DNA of 64,000 nucleotides, taken from contig NC_058048.1 of the NCBI RefSeq assembly GCF_020085105.1, positions 3,795,362 through 3,859,361 of the forward strand, in the 5' to 3' direction. The stretch is from Siniperca chuatsi (taxonomy: Eukaryota > Chordata > Actinopteri > Centrarchiformes > Sinipercidae). The notes under the pieces are model-generated. The model made no database searches and was not told the DNA's origin. It saw nothing but the letters and a program-made list of their open reading frames with translations. Below are positions 36,514 through 49,400 of this stretch, in pieces. A program made the translations under genes and the position numbers. How positions within the stretch are numbered: position 1 is the first letter of the stretch; each line of letters begins with the position of its first letter.

Positions 36514-36600
36514 ATTGAAACCTGTATCAGCCTGCAAAGACCCACTTCAGTTTACTGTGGGACAGGGAAGACACCAGCTTTATGTGTAATAGCAAACGAC

Positions 36601-36606
36601 AATAAA
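36601..36606 (+). terminator. Polyadenylation signal of the ZP-like gene
   Basis: AATAAA 88 bases after the TGA, followed by T/GT-rich sequence. This supports transcription ending right after the ZP-N half. Confidence 0.55.
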
Positions 36607-37059
36607 AGTTTTAACGTCTCAACACACTGGTTCTACCTTAACCTAGGCCCTAACCCCAAGAGACCCCAGGGAGACACAAACTTTGACACAAGACTGAATT
36701 TCCAAATCTGGTCACAGAATTGTGCACTAGACGACTGTGTTGTGAAATATCAGGCCATATCATGCTGGAATGATATATACAAAAGCAATTACATTTACAC
36801 TCTTTAACTTACTTTGTACCATAGAGAAACAATGGGAGGGTTTGCCTTGTGTCGATAACTATTGAAAATAACACTCTTGCCATGCAATCATTAATGGCCA
36901 AATAGAAATGGCTTTACTAGATCACAAAATATTTCTGGTGTTAAGGTTACCAAGCATTTCTTCAAATTGCTGTTATCATTTCCATCACACTCCAGCAGCT
37001 TCTGGAACTTGTAGGAGAGACTTGTTGTGTCCCAAATCCATACTTCACACTAATTCATA

Positions 37060-38440
37060 GCAGATAGTCTGTTCAGGTTGTATTTCATTACCTATTTGTC
37101 ATATTTTTAATCTATGTTTAAAGGAGGGTGTGTGCCCCACAGCCTGGAAGGCTGCAAACGTTATTTCTTTACCCAAAACCAAAGGGAAACTTTTACAGGT
37201 AATAGCCGCCCTATCAGCATTCTTCCTGTACTTAGAAAGTTAATGGAGAGAGTGTTTGGTCAGGTTTTAACACTGTGTTTTTCCTGTGAACAAACTACAC
37301 TCAGAATTCCAACATGCCTATAAAGAGGGGCATACTAGTATCTATATCTACTGGTACAGCTTTAATGCAGATGACCGGTCAGTGGTTGAGTGATGTAGAC
37401 AGGAACAGACTGGTTGAACTGTGAGTTCAGTGCATTTGATTTAATAGACCATAAAATACTCTTAATGAAACTTACTGCTTACGGTTTCAAATTTTCTGCC
37501 CTTGATTGGATGAGAAGCTACCTGACTGGTAGAATGCAAAATGTCTTCTTTAACGGTAGTTTTCCTGAATCTTAAAACCTAACATGGCAGCAGCGGATGG
37601 CCGCCCACCACTGAGCCTGGTTCTGTCCAAGGTTTCTGCCTCTTAAAGGAAGTTTTTCCTTGCCACTGTCGCCAAGTGCTTGCTCATGGTGGGATTTGTT
37701 GGGTCTCTGTAAATAATATTATAAAGAGTACGGTCTAGACCTGCTCTATAGGAAAAGTGCAACGAGATAACTTCTGTTATGAATTGGGGCTATATAAATA
37801 AAATTGAATTGAATTGACTCAAGGATGGTACAGTATGGTGTCTCCTGCCGGAGTTAATTAGGACCGTTGCTTTTCTCTATATTTATTAATGATATGCCAC
37901 TTGTTTTAAATAAAGCCAATTTAACTATGTTTGTTAACAATGCCACTGTGGATACATAGTCAACTAATGTTGATGATTTAAATACACTGATGAATGAGCT
38001 AAATTAGATTTTTAAATTGGGTAGACAAAAACTAATTATAAATGTGTCCAAGACTAAAAGCATGGTTTTTGGCTCAAGCTACGCACTAAGGAGAGAGAAT
38101 CTATTATGTCTCTCAACCTAGGGTGCCTCTATAGAACACATCGGTGAGGCTAAACTCTTGGGGGTCACACTTGATGAGCAACTGTCCTGGTGAAGTCACA
38201 TAAATAGAATAGCTGCAAAAATGGGATGAGGGGTGTCTGTTAAAAGAAGGGGTTCATGTTTTAGTCCAAGTTGCACCTTGCAGGTAATCCAAGCCATAGT
38301 GTTGTCTCATCTTGATTACAGCTCAGTAATTTGGTCAGGTGCTGCCAAGAACGTGCAGAACAGAGCAGCACGATTAGCACTCCGCTGTTCAATTAGAGCA
38401 AGTGTAGATATAATGCACGCTGCTCTCACATGCTAGAAGG
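37060..38440 (+). mobile_element. LINE reverse-transcriptase relic, interrupted by an L2 tail
   Basis: Plus-strand RT remnants occur in the normal order: CPTAWKAANVISLPK and RPISILPVLRKLMERV (37130-37260), FDLIDHKILLMKL and LTGRMQNVFFNGSF (37440-37570), and then, after a foreign insert, LGPLLFSIFINDMP (37850-37900), LIINVSKTKSMVFGS, LLGVTLDEQLSW and IVLSHLDYSSVIWSGA with QNRAARLAL (38290-38390). Stops and frame changes are frequent and the catalytic core is broken, so the copy is dead. The clade is not assigned. Confidence 0.75.
37574..37816 (+). mobile_element. L2 3'-end fragment inserted into another LINE
   Basis: Runs from AAACCTAACATGGCAGCAG through the L2 3' UTR blocks to a short TTGAATTGAATTGA tail. 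It lies between RT codons of the older LINE relic, which continue on both sides, so it inserted later. It shares its 5' junction with the copy at 5497-5727. Confidence 0.85.
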
Positions 38441-41400
38441 TTAATAGGTGTAGATATAGTTTACTAACTTTGTTAAGAAATATAATAGTTTTGAAACAAC
38501 CATAGTGTTGGTGGACAGCTGTGTCGCTATCATGAGACCAGACTCCACTTCTGAACCAAGACATACTCTAATAAAGAGCCATGGGGAAGACACACATTAA
38601 GATAAGTCCTGTTTCTTGGGATGTTAATGTTCAGCACTTCAATTCACAGGTGTCTGGGTGAGAGACACATGAGTTCCAGGTCCAGGTTCATGCTTTAGTC
38701 TCAGCCTGATAAGCTCCACTTTCAGTTGCAGGTCCTCAGCTTTCATCTGCTGATGATGGTCTTCAATGATTTTCAAGATGTCAGCAGTAAGTCACATATT
38801 ATTTATTCTTTGTATCTGGTACCAACTGAATCTGTCTGTCCTTTAGAGGAGCGGTGGCAAGCTCAAGTGAGCCTGGGCCCCATTGTTGTTGACCAAGAAC
38901 CTTTACATTTTTTGTCAAATAATAAAAGTGTTTTTTAAAAGGAGCTGTTTGAAGTGGTGCTCTGATGGGTAAAATGGTATGTTGAAGTAAAATAACATCA
39001 AAAGTGATTTTTTTTTCTCATAACCAAAACCAAATGTGTGATGGTTTCTCTTTGGTAATCAACAAGAGTGATGGTGTAAGAAATGAGGTTGCAAGAACGG
39101 CTTTTCTCAGAGCACTTCTCAGAACTGATTGCGATGATCTTCCATGAAGTCACTTGGTGTTGCTGATTGTGGAAGTGTGCCAACACAGGTGCTAAGGGAG
39201 AGACTCTTCAGAAGGTGAGCAACATTTATATCAAATGTTCTTGAGATTCTGGATTAGTATGTTCCAACAAATTTAACACAAAGACACTTCCAAGTCACAA
39301 AGGGATCATTTTCATCTGCTTTTTATAATGTCACAAAGATGTTAGACTGGGGCCCGTTTTAAGAACGTGCATACACATTCGTGAGTCACAAATATGGTGT
39401 TACTTATGATAAGTGAAACATGTCAAAATGTTGAAAGGGGAAATGATTTCATGTTGCAAATGGCAGCTTGTGTGTTGCAAATTTGGTGAAAAATGCCCCT
39501 GGTTGACAGAGCTAGGTCAGTCTTTGACTTGCTCTTAGACTAGTTAAATGCAAGTTAGAGAGTTACACAAAATTAAAGACTAATTTTAAGCCGAAAAGAT
39601 ATCTTGAACTAAGAACAATGTTTTTATGGTAAAAATCACTGGTGACTCCATTGGCCTCGCAAATGTAACTTTCTCTCCGCACTGTTTACCCCTCAAACAA
39701 AAGTTACTGCTCGCCACGCATCTTCAGCACCAATTCCGTGGTGTCTTAAAGCCGCTGACATGGCAGTGGGCCAGTCATTACAAACTCATGCCAAACTTGG
39801 TTCAAACCCACTGCTAATTGTTTATTCAAGTGAAGTTTCCTGAGATGCCAAATATGTCTAAATGATATATTGTTTAACATGTATGAATTTGTGGGATGTA
39901 TGTAATGTATAAAATGATGCAAAAGACAAGCTGATACAGATTATATGTGTGATACTGTCAGTATCCAGTAAGATGATTTTCCTACAAACAATTATTTTTA
40001 GGTCAGCTTACAATTAAAAAGTCTTAATTTACCCACAGTTAGTTGGGTTAAAGGTTCCCTGTGGTGTTTTTAACCTTTAGTAGCGCTATGGAGCTGTTTT
40101 TCTATGAGTGGGTCCCGTTTTGTTTATCACATGCATGGGTGATAAACCCCGGGAATGGTGCTGGGCTGTGAAGTGATTTTGGCGTAGTGGCCGTAGTATG
40201 ATTGAATAATTTTATTCCATTCATGTGAGCGGGGAGATAACAGGAAGACAGCTGGCTTGACCAGCGGAAGTCTCGAGCGCTCATGCTCTCAATCGGCTTG
40301 GCTGGAGAAGGTCGCAAACATTCAACGTTCTCTGCTCAAAGCTTTAACTTCATTTTTTTTGCCCGGTAAAAAACTAGCTAACTATTCCTTCTTGTAGTGT
40401 GTTAAGTGTGAAAGAAATACTATGTTAAATTACCTAAAAAATACATAAAGTATATAAAGATATTGTTGTAACTGTTGGAGAAGCTAACATTTACAGTATG
40501 TTCTCTATAAAGCCATATGAAACAGATTGTAATATACATCCTCTGGACTAAGACTGAAAACATAAACCTTTGTTGTCTTGTAACAATGTTTGATTTGGGT
40601 GAATTATGTGTGCCTAAACTCCTACTGCCTTCAAGATGTAGACATCAAATATATATATAAAAAAACATCTCTTATATTTTTCATACAGAAGATACTGTTA
40701 CCCTCTTATTCTGAGTGAAAAGGAGTTCAATTAACCATAAACGTAGTAGCCTATCTGCTTTTATACTTATGTGGCAGAAATGGAAGTGACACACCTCATG
40801 TCTGGGGATCCTATTCTCTTCCCATTGGCTTGCAGACCTGGGGTCCCCAGACGTGGGGTCCCCAGACGTGGGGTCCCCAGTCTCTCTCTTGCCTGCTCCT
40901 AGCAACTGCCACAGCAGCTTCAGTGTTGACTGAAAATGACGTTGGTGGTATGGATACATCGCTCGCTACTGATTGGTTAGGGCAAAAACAAAACAAAATT
41001 ACCTCCTAACTGACATGAACACAATGTCAGCCTGAATGAATGAAGTGACGCAAAATTCAGTCTGATTATCAGGCTAAAAGCAATTACCTGCTGTAGAATC
41101 TGAAAATGTGCAACTCCTAGTGATAGTATCAAAACAGACACTGTGGGAGTTCACAACGATTAATTCCTTTTTCTACAAAAACTGCCATCAAAATAATTTG
41201 AAAGATGATATGATCACACACATTTTATACATAGTGCCTTTAAATGTCTGTCTGAAGTCTGAAATTTGTGCTACAGTTAAAATGTGTGCAACCAGCGACC
41301 AGAGTTTAAACAGTGACCTGTTCTCTGTTTCTCATCTGTCTCGCACTGATGCTTGTCCAGACATGATGACTATCTACCGTAGGTGTGGACATTGCCCCAG

Positions 41401-42984
41401 TCAGTCCTGGCTTCAGACCTGAGTGGAAACCCCTCTCCCTGCTGAGGACAGTACGTAAATACTAAGATCCAGCAGGAATGAATGATAACAATAGTGTTTT
41501 TTGTTCTAAGTGGGTCAAGCTGTGATTGCAGTTTATCCTGTATTTATCCTTCTCAGTTCTTCCTGGAACATTCCCTGCTCTCTGCCTGCTGATGTTTTAC
41601 TGTTGTGGGAGTTCAGACCTTATCAAACCATTTCACGATTTCTGGAAAATCTCATTCATGCTGAAGACCATGTTGTTGACAAAACTTGTCACGGCAACAT
41701 ATTTTTTCTCTGTTTGTGTTGCATGTGAGTTTTTCCTGGAAACCCTACAGTGTAAATCATCGAGCAGCTGTTTTGTTTCATGCTCGTACTGCTCAGAATA
41801 TCACTTTTGCCTTAATCATAATATTGGAAAGCTTTGCTGTCACCTCACAATTACAACGCTCATCAGCATTTTCCTCCTTGTGGTTCACCATGTGCTTTAA
41901 TTTTCCAGTTAAAGTGAATATATAACATGAACAAAGGGGTCAGATTTTCATTTTATGATAATATGAACATCCATTTCAGTGTGTATAGCAACATCTGTTG
42001 AGTGTGTGTGTGTGCTGTCTCTTTCATCTCACCCATAGGTCTTCACCCCCCCTCCTCACTGTTGGAGAGGCTTGTTCACAGCAGCACATGTGGCTCAGGA
42101 CCTGCTCTGATAGTTCCAGTGTCTGGACCGTTTTTATTTATGTGCAGATTTCACAGAAAAGCCTGCCAGATATTCACTATGTAAATATATATATAATAAA
42201 AGTTTGGTCTTATTGATTCGTCTAAAATATATACAAAAAGAGGTTTGAGTTCATGGTTAATACCATACCATAACCCTACTGAACATCACATGCTGGGGTA
42301 TACAATTAGGGACATGAGCTGTACTGAAGAATAGGACTGGTAGCTCTATGGCACATTATTTATGGCAACAGATAATGTTCCATTTGCAACTTCAATCGCA
42401 AGATATAAGAAATGTATGAAATGAAATATATGTCACACACCTTCAATAGTTTTATCAAGATCACTGTAAATGAATGTGTTAGCTTTTGTTTATGTTCATG
42501 TCCAGTGTCTATGCTCTTTCTGAGGAGGAGTAGAACTATAGTGGGTTCAGGTACTATGCTGCGTACAAATGGAATGAGCTCCAAAAAAAAAAGAAAAAAG
42601 AAAATCGATGACAGACAGAGATCAATTCATCAAACTTACTGTTGTTGGTGATGCTTTATTTTTTTATTTTTCTATCGCAAAACTCTACCAGTGGTGTTTC
42701 CACTCTAGTCCACTTGATAACTATCCTGGCGTAAGCCAGTGTTGCATTAGCCGGGCGGAGTTGATTCGCACCACAGCGTTATCAGTTCTAAATTTGTTTT
42801 TCACTGTGTGAGCGTGAGAGCGTGTGAAAAGTGTCTCACGTGCATGAGTCTCACGGTCAGTGCACGAGAGCTGGCAGCCCTGTGTCAAGTACAAAGCTAG
42901 AGCTGGTACATTTCTGTTTGCGTACAGGTTAAATAAATATGATACAAGATGTCAGTTACTGAGCGACTGTAGAGATGTTGGTAG
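38441..42984. other. Intergenic region, no gene recognised
   Basis: Open frames here are short, low-quality and unlike known families, including a 124-codon frame at 41526-41900. A stretch at about 40050-40360 reads like a dispersed teleost repeat but is unassigned. A 15-base minisatellite is listed separately. The rest is A+T-rich with no recognised content. Confidence 0.4.
40836..40880. repeat. 15-bp minisatellite, 3 units
   Basis: Three units of ACSTGGGGTCCCCAG with an exact 15-base period; only one base differs, in the first unit. Each unit contains the palindrome TGGGGTCCCCA. Confidence 0.95.
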
Positions 42985-43150
42985 GGTGTTGTTGTGTTTT
43001 TTTCCTTCGGACTGAGCCAGGCCAGCTGTTTCCCCCTGCTTCCATTCTTGCTAAGTTAGGGTAACTACGTCCTCAATTGATATTGATCTTCTCATCTCAC
43101 TCTTGGAAAGAACGCAAATAAGCATATTTCCCAACATCTTTTACCATGCC
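42985..43150 (+). repeat. Dispersed repeat family R2, copy A
   Basis: Begins with a T run and GACTGAGCCAGGCCAGCTGTTTCCCCCTGC-type text and ends with CTTCTCATCTCACTCTTGGAAAG then AAGCATATTTCCCAACAT. The same ordered blocks occur at 59465-59640 and 60360-60550. It is probably a teleost MITE and is non-coding. Confidence 0.6.
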
Positions 43151-44290
43151 TTTAAAGAGAATCTGCTTTTAAGAGACACATATTCTCCTTCCTTCAGTCC
43201 CTATATTCTTTTTGTTTTGGACAAATTAAATTTGACTGTGGTTACAAGACTAATTGTTGATGATGCATTTTGACTAAATCTGGAGGTCAAGTTTTGACAT
43301 TAGTATAAAACAAAGGTTCAGTGTATACCGTATGCAAATCATGGCCATCTGATGCAACTCGCTTCCTCTTCTTCCTTTACAACAACCACCAAGCTAAGAG
43401 CTGCTATTGTGGTTTAACAATGAGTCAGGATTTAACAAGTGTGACTGTTAATCGCCTGTCAGTCATTTGTTGAGAAACTCTTTACATTGTTCTGTGAAAC
43501 ATTCATTAAGCAGCCAGTACTATTGAGCTGTTTTATGTCCTGTGTGAGCAAGGCTTTTCTCCCTACTGACTGAGGCATTTGTTACACTGTATGGCACTTG
43601 TCTAGGGCCATAAGACAGGAGCTTATCCCATCATGCATTGGGTGGAAGTCAGGTAGACATGTTTGATAGGTCAACAGTCAATCATGGATAACAAACACTT
43701 TGATACCTATGGACAACTTGCAGGAGGAATCCCGAGTGAACATGCACGTGGAGATGGACACTCTATGCTGAAAGGATTGGAAATCAAACCTGCAACCTTC
43801 TGCTGGTGCTGTGAAGCGACAGAGACACACAACTGCCAGTGAAACAGTTGGCAGTAATCCTTATGGATTAGTGTTCTGGACTATCTAAAACAAACACCTT
43901 GACTCTGATGTCACTGTGACTTGGATGTAAATGTGACTTTAGCCCCAGCTTGCTGTTTCATGAAACGAGTCCTCGTGATGTATTTAGCAATTGATTTATT
44001 GGGAGGTAATGGTATTATTAGAGTACCAGGAAATCAAATGACATCTGGTGTTATTTGTACAGCACTGTCATGCTCTCTGCACCTCTGCTCTATTCAGAGT
44101 GCCATGTTGGATTGGCTTAGGTGTTGGTGAAATTATTTACAGTGAAGCAGAATCACTTTCTACAGAGGGACTATTTCTTTGGCAAAGACATGGGACACAA
44201 AAGCCATATAGTATACTGTGTGCTATATAGAACTGTTCTGTCTCAAATTCATCTTTATAGGACCTGAGGACTGGCATGAGCATCAAAGTC
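43151..44290. other. Intergenic region, nothing recognised
   Basis: Mixed sequence with short spurious frames only. Confidence 0.4.
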
Positions 44291-44790
44291 AAGGTTTTGA
44301 GATCTGCCAATGAGAATCAGAATCAGGGGCATACCATAAACATAGTAAGTAGAAAATATAAGGAAAGATAAAGCAAGTATTGCAGGTCAAGAATCATAAA
44401 TCAAAAAAATTACAATAAGATATGAAAAAATACAAGAAAATATTATAGAAAAGTAATAAATAAACTGACAATAAACTGTTACTGACAATTATGCAGGGAA
44501 GTGCAAAATATTTACATGGGAATGTGCAAAAGTTCACATTATGAAGTGAAGTGTGATGTAATGAAAAGGGGAGGGGGGGCCTCAGGGTCCTGGAGGTGTA
44601 CAGGTCCTGGAGGGATGGCAGATTGCAGCCAATCAGCTTCTCGATGAAGCAAATGATTCGCTGCAGTGTGCCCTTGTCCTTGGCAGTCGCAGCAGTGTAC
44701 CAGATGGTGATGGAGGAGGTGAGGATGGACTCAATGATGGCGGTGAAGAAGTGCACCATCATTGTCTTTGGCCATCTTTTGAGGGGGGAT
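44291..44790 (-). mobile_element. 5'-truncated LINE 3' end (CR1/Rex1-like)
   Basis: The minus strand reads HFFTAIIESILTSSITIWY, then TAATAKDKGTLQRII, EKLIGCNLPSLQDLY and TSRTLR. This is the characteristic near-C-terminal text of fish CR1/Rex1-like ORF2 proteins. It is followed by a non-coding 3' region with a CTGATTCTGATT tail near 44316-44327. The copy is 5'-truncated and internally shortened after TSRTLR, and is inactive. Confidence 0.75.
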
Positions 44791-46079
44791 GAGGGGGGAT
44801 GCCATCCCCCTTGTTAGCAAAATGGCCAAAATGCAACCCTCTTGTTAATCTGCCACCCCCCCTCTCTATCGCCTCGTAGCAGAGAGTGTGCAGGGTCAGA
44901 GGAGTTGTTTAGTTGAATATGTTAGTCTAGTCTGCCTGACTCATTGATCCTTTATCTGACTGAGGTTTTGTGCAAGTTATGAGTCGGTTTGCTAGTCGCG
45001 GGTGAACATGAAAAGAACCGGGAAACCCTCCATCCACTCTGTTAAAAATGAACAAATCACCTACTGAAGAAGGTGATTTTTATTTTGTTTATTTGTGGTG
45101 CTCAAAGCATCACAAAATTTGCATTTGAAAAACTCAATAGGAATAACTGGGACATCGCTTCTGGAAAGAAACATTATTGTGTTTTACAAATGTCATTTTT
45201 AAAATGTTCCTTTAAAGATAAACTACAAGGTTGATGTTTTATACAAGATTACCTGCCAATAAACAATGTAGATGTTGCCCAAACAGCCGTTTCAACCCAC
45301 ACGATCCACTTCGCATTTGTTACCAATTTGATCTTTTGGATCATATATATTCTGATTTGTCAAGTCCCCATATTAAAATGTGCCACTTGTGTATTGGACA
45401 TGCATTTCAGCCTGGAATATTGATTGGTTTGGAAGTTCACCATTGTTTACCATCCATCATGGCTGGAAGTCATTACAAGCTACGTAAATGGATGGTGCCT
45501 TGGTTAGTCATCTGTACTCATTAGTGCATTGATCTGCTGAGATTGAGGTTGTTGGGCAAACAGCGTAACATCCATGATTTCCTGGGGCAGGAATTTTCCA
45601 TGTTTCCATTAGCTGCTCTGATGTCAGAAGGTACCATTGTAAATATATCTGTCATTTTGTATTTACTAAGAAGTGTTTACAATACTCAGGGGTAAGAAAA
45701 ACTCAGCCAGCTCTGTTTTCTATAGCATTATAATCAGGAATAGCAAAAGGTAAAGCCACCTACACACAGGCTTCATGTGTTTTTTATTTTCAGACTACAG
45801 TTTGCAACCTTTGTCGGCTCATATAAATTTGTGTCCCACAAATTATAATTGTGGTTCAAAGTTTTGAGGTTCAAAGTTCATTCTTGACCTTGGAAACAGC
45901 AGAAAAAAACCCAATTTCACCTCAAGGCCCATTTAGTAGCTGTGGACCTTGCAGTGAGACTGTCAGTTTTGTTTATTTGGGTTGTTGACAAGGCAAAGCA
46001 GGCAACTGCACCAGGGAACTGGGGCTGACCTGCTAAGGACCTTAAAGTCCTATTTTATTAGCCATGCTAGTGGCCTTGA
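44791..46079. other. Intergenic region, nothing recognised
   Basis: Includes a G-run and C-run patch at 44774-44870 that could pair with itself. The 97-codon frame at 45231-45524 has no family features. Confidence 0.4.
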
Positions 46080-46410
46080 TCTAGGGATGGCAAGGTTGGT
46101 CAGTCAATCTGTCCTCCACTTTGGTCCAGGCTGGAATACCTTGAAAACAATAGGAAAGATTGGCATGAAGTTTGGTACCAACATGGTCCCCAGAGGATGA
46201 ATCCTGCTGGCTTTGGTGACCCCCTGACTTCAAGTGCCAACAGCAGGTTGACATTTTTGATTCAGAGTGAAATATCTCAAAATGAAATTTGGCACAGACA
46301 TTAGTTAAACAATTGTAATAACTTTAGTGATCCCCTAACATTTCATCCAATGTCATCATCAGAGCCTGCTAGCCTGGCTGTAGACTTTTAGTCCTCTTTT
46401 CTAATTTTAA
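46080..46410 (+). repeat. Dispersed repeat family R3, copy A
   Basis: Contains GTCCCCAGAGGATGAATCCTG, then CAGCAGGTTGACATTT, GAGTGAAATATCTC, TAATAACTTTAGTGATCCC and GCTAGCCTGGCTGTAGACT. These blocks reappear in the same order at 63416-63810. Non-coding; a widespread teleost repeat by recognition. Confidence 0.65.
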
Positions 46411-48059
46411 GGGCCCTGTCTTGAAGAGGGTCCTTGTTTCAAAATTTAGTTTTAGACCTGTTATTTCAGGTGTGTGTTTAATCGAATAACCATGTCATAA
46501 ACCTGGGGCCATGTAATATTCCAGCACAGGAAAACTGTACACATTGCTCACAGAGTGGAAGAAACGGGATAAATAGGGGCCCAGCAGCCCATTTTGGCCC
46601 GGGGCCCAGAAACAGGTTAATCCGGCCATGCTTATGTTCACAATGTTAAGGACACTTCAGAATTCCAAGGTTGCTGAGCTGTGTCCAGCAATTCTGTTAT
46701 TACAGTTGAAAAAGAAAATTTAACAATTTCTCCTTTTTTGGGGGGGAAAAGTTGGAGGTTAAGTTTTAGATTTTATATAATCTAGAAACTCACAGTTCCT
46801 CTTTTGTTAAAGCATGTAAATATTTCATTTAGAGTGTATGAATTTGCTAAAGTTTTCATGCATGTGTATATTGTGGGGAAGAAATCTTTCCCAGAAATGG
46901 ACAAGCACACGGTGGCTAAATAGTTAATGTGGAGAAAATGTACATTTGATGGAGTTCTTCATTAAAACAACAACCTTTAAGGCACGACTGATGTTACACT
47001 GGTTGGTAACTGACAGGAAGAAGTGCTGTAGGTGATGACAGTGAGGCAACACTTACAGCTGCCTCATTGTCATGGCAACCAGCACAACAAGGTAAGAGTG
47101 ACAGATTTACAAGCTCATAATTCTGAGAGTCAGTGGTTGTTTCATGTGTGGGTTGGGCTGTGTGGGATACATTTAAAAATATTACTGCTCTTGTATTTTT
47201 GGAGGATTGGCAGCTGAAATCAGGACATATGCAGAACAGCTCAGAGATTAATCAGGACACTGTGTTTTGCTAAAAACTGGGAAGTCTGTTCACCCTGTAA
47301 TAGACTCCACACAAATTCAGGTGCATGTCATATGTACTGTCCTTGAGCTGAGATCCTCACCACCTGGCTAGTGTTCATTCATGTGCTTTTTTATGGATAA
47401 TAAAACAACCAGAGAGGCAATGAAGTACTATTTATATTTCTATATAATTCTATATCTACATCTATACAAGAAATGTCTACAGAGCTTCTATCAGTAGCCT
47501 ACCTGCATGTCAAACAATAGCCATAAAAAGATATCTCGATATTTATAAATGTACTTTTTTGCAAAGGAAATCACTAACTGAGGTATAGGTAGATGGCAGG
47601 CTGTTGGAAAGCAAAAACACCAACAAAGTGATTTACAGCACTTTATCACAAAATAATTCACTTGTTCAACCTCACAGATGGATGAGATCTGAGCGTCGAA
47701 GAGGGTTTCAAGGTGCATTTCTCTTTTAAATCTAATCATCTAGAATAAAAGTGTAAAAACTCCAACATGCTGTCTCGCTAACTGGTATATACAGTACATA
47801 TATTCATGACGTTTAGGACAACACAACCTTCATCAGGCATATGGACAAGCATCACAACAGCTCCTTATAGATACTGGGTAAATGATCAAATCAAAAGACC
47901 AAAAATTGGCCCATTGGTATAGGTCCAAATGTCAACTATAGACGGTCCAAAAGTCAAAGAATTAGAAAAAAACATATTTGTTCATCCCAACCCTATGACC
48001 AGACAAGAATGTCAATATTGGACCATTCCACAAAAGCCGGAAATTACATTCCATGACAA
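46411..48059. other. Intergenic region, nothing recognised
   Basis: A+T-rich sequence with spurious short frames. No repeat could be assigned. Confidence 0.4.
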
Positions 48060-48410
48060 CTTTTAAAATTCTCACTTTCCTTAATATCTATGATAACTAT
48101 GGTTAAAATTAGGGAGAGATTGTGGTTATTGCAAATAAACTATGGTTATGGCATGGCTAGGCAACTAAAACACTTGGTAAAGGTTTGGGAAAGATCATAG
48201 TTATGGTTAATAAAAAGGAAAATGTTAATTGCTGACGCCCTACACATTCATCCACCACCCTGACCTCCACACCCTTATGCTCTGCCTCCCTACATAAAGG
48301 GTACACTACCTCCCTCATTGGCAGTGAACATTGGCATTGGACATAAATCATGAAGTGTGGAATCATCCAATATGGACGTACTTCCTAGAGATAATGGGCT
48401 ATTTAACCCA
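48060..48410 (+). repeat. Dispersed repeat family R4, copy A
   Basis: Shares ordered blocks with 56390-56660: a GCAACTAAAAC and CTTGG region, CACCCTGAC-type text, the AAGGGTACACT block, and AATCATCCAATATG followed by a CATACTGG or CGTACTTC variant. Non-coding. Confidence 0.5.
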
Positions 48411-48749
48411 TAATGTAAATCTAAATCCTAATATTTAACAAGTTAACCGTATGCTACTGGATTGCCAACCAAGTACACAATCAGCATGCTTACCTTCTCT
48501 TCATCAAAGCAGGATTATACCACTATAAATATACCACTACAGAAGACGCCCACCTTAATCTCAACCATCTAACCATAAGGCTGTCTCTGCATGATAAGCA
48601 GCCCAAAGTGGACTGCTACTAGATTGGGCACAGAGTGAGTGCTGGAACTCTACGTCAAAACATCCTCATGTACTTTATAAAATCCTATAATTTTTAAACA
48701 AGAACAATTGTAGGACTATTTTAGCTATTTCGAAATTACACTCATATTA

Positions 48750-49080
48750 TCAGGGCTCGACAGTACAAGCGTTATATTCACATTTGCGACTAACAATAGA
48801 TGTGTGCGAACTGTAAAATGTATTTAGGAGCATGTGTGCGAATAAAAAGTATTACAAAATTCAGCCCAAGCAGCCTCTATTTTATTTCAACAAAAAGGTT
48901 GATAACACAACAACAATGATAATAGTGGTCACTGCGCTGAACCAGTGCTGTCAGTTGAAAAAATCATGTGATCCACTCGTCAGCGCAGAGGGCCCTCTAG
49001 ACACTACTTTTTCTACAAAAAAAACCTGTCAAGAGTGAACACGCAGTGAGCTAGATAGATAGCTAAAGTTAGCTAGCAAC
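48750..49080 (+). mobile_element. Possible hAT-type element terminal fragment
   Basis: CAGGGCTCGACAG at 48752 resembles the terminal inverted repeat of many hAT transposons (CAGGGCTCGACA). No transposase and no second terminus could be identified, so only one end is proposed. Confidence 0.3.
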
Positions 49081-49170
49081 ATACACAAAGTATGAAGCTT
49101 ATTGTCATTATTTCAAGTTTTTATAGTGTACTTTTTGTATTTAAATAAATTAAATAATTTTGCTTGTAAA

Positions 49171-49400
49171 TTCAATTAAATTTTATTTATATGGCTCCAA
49201 TTCATAATAGACGTTATCTCATTGCACTTTTCCTATAGAGCAGGTCTAAACCGTACTCTTTATAATATTATTTACAGAGACCCAACAAATCCCACCATGA
49301 GCAAGCACTTGGCGACAGTGGCAAGGAAAAACTTCCTTTAAGAGGCAGAAACCTTGGACAGAACCAGACTCAATGGTGGGCGGTGTGAGAGAGAAAGAGG
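49171..49400 (-). mobile_element. L2 3'-end fragment
   Basis: The minus strand shows the L2 tail blocks GGTTTCTGCC, GTCGCCAAGTGCTTGC, the TAAATAATATTATAAAG block and an AAATTTAATTGAATT-type end. The 5' side diverges from the other copies after CCGCCCACCATTGAG. Confidence 0.85.

Noticed and set aside
41526-41900. 124-codon Cys/Phe-rich frame
   Set aside because: Overlaps two other frames of similar length and has no recognisable family features or supporting signals.
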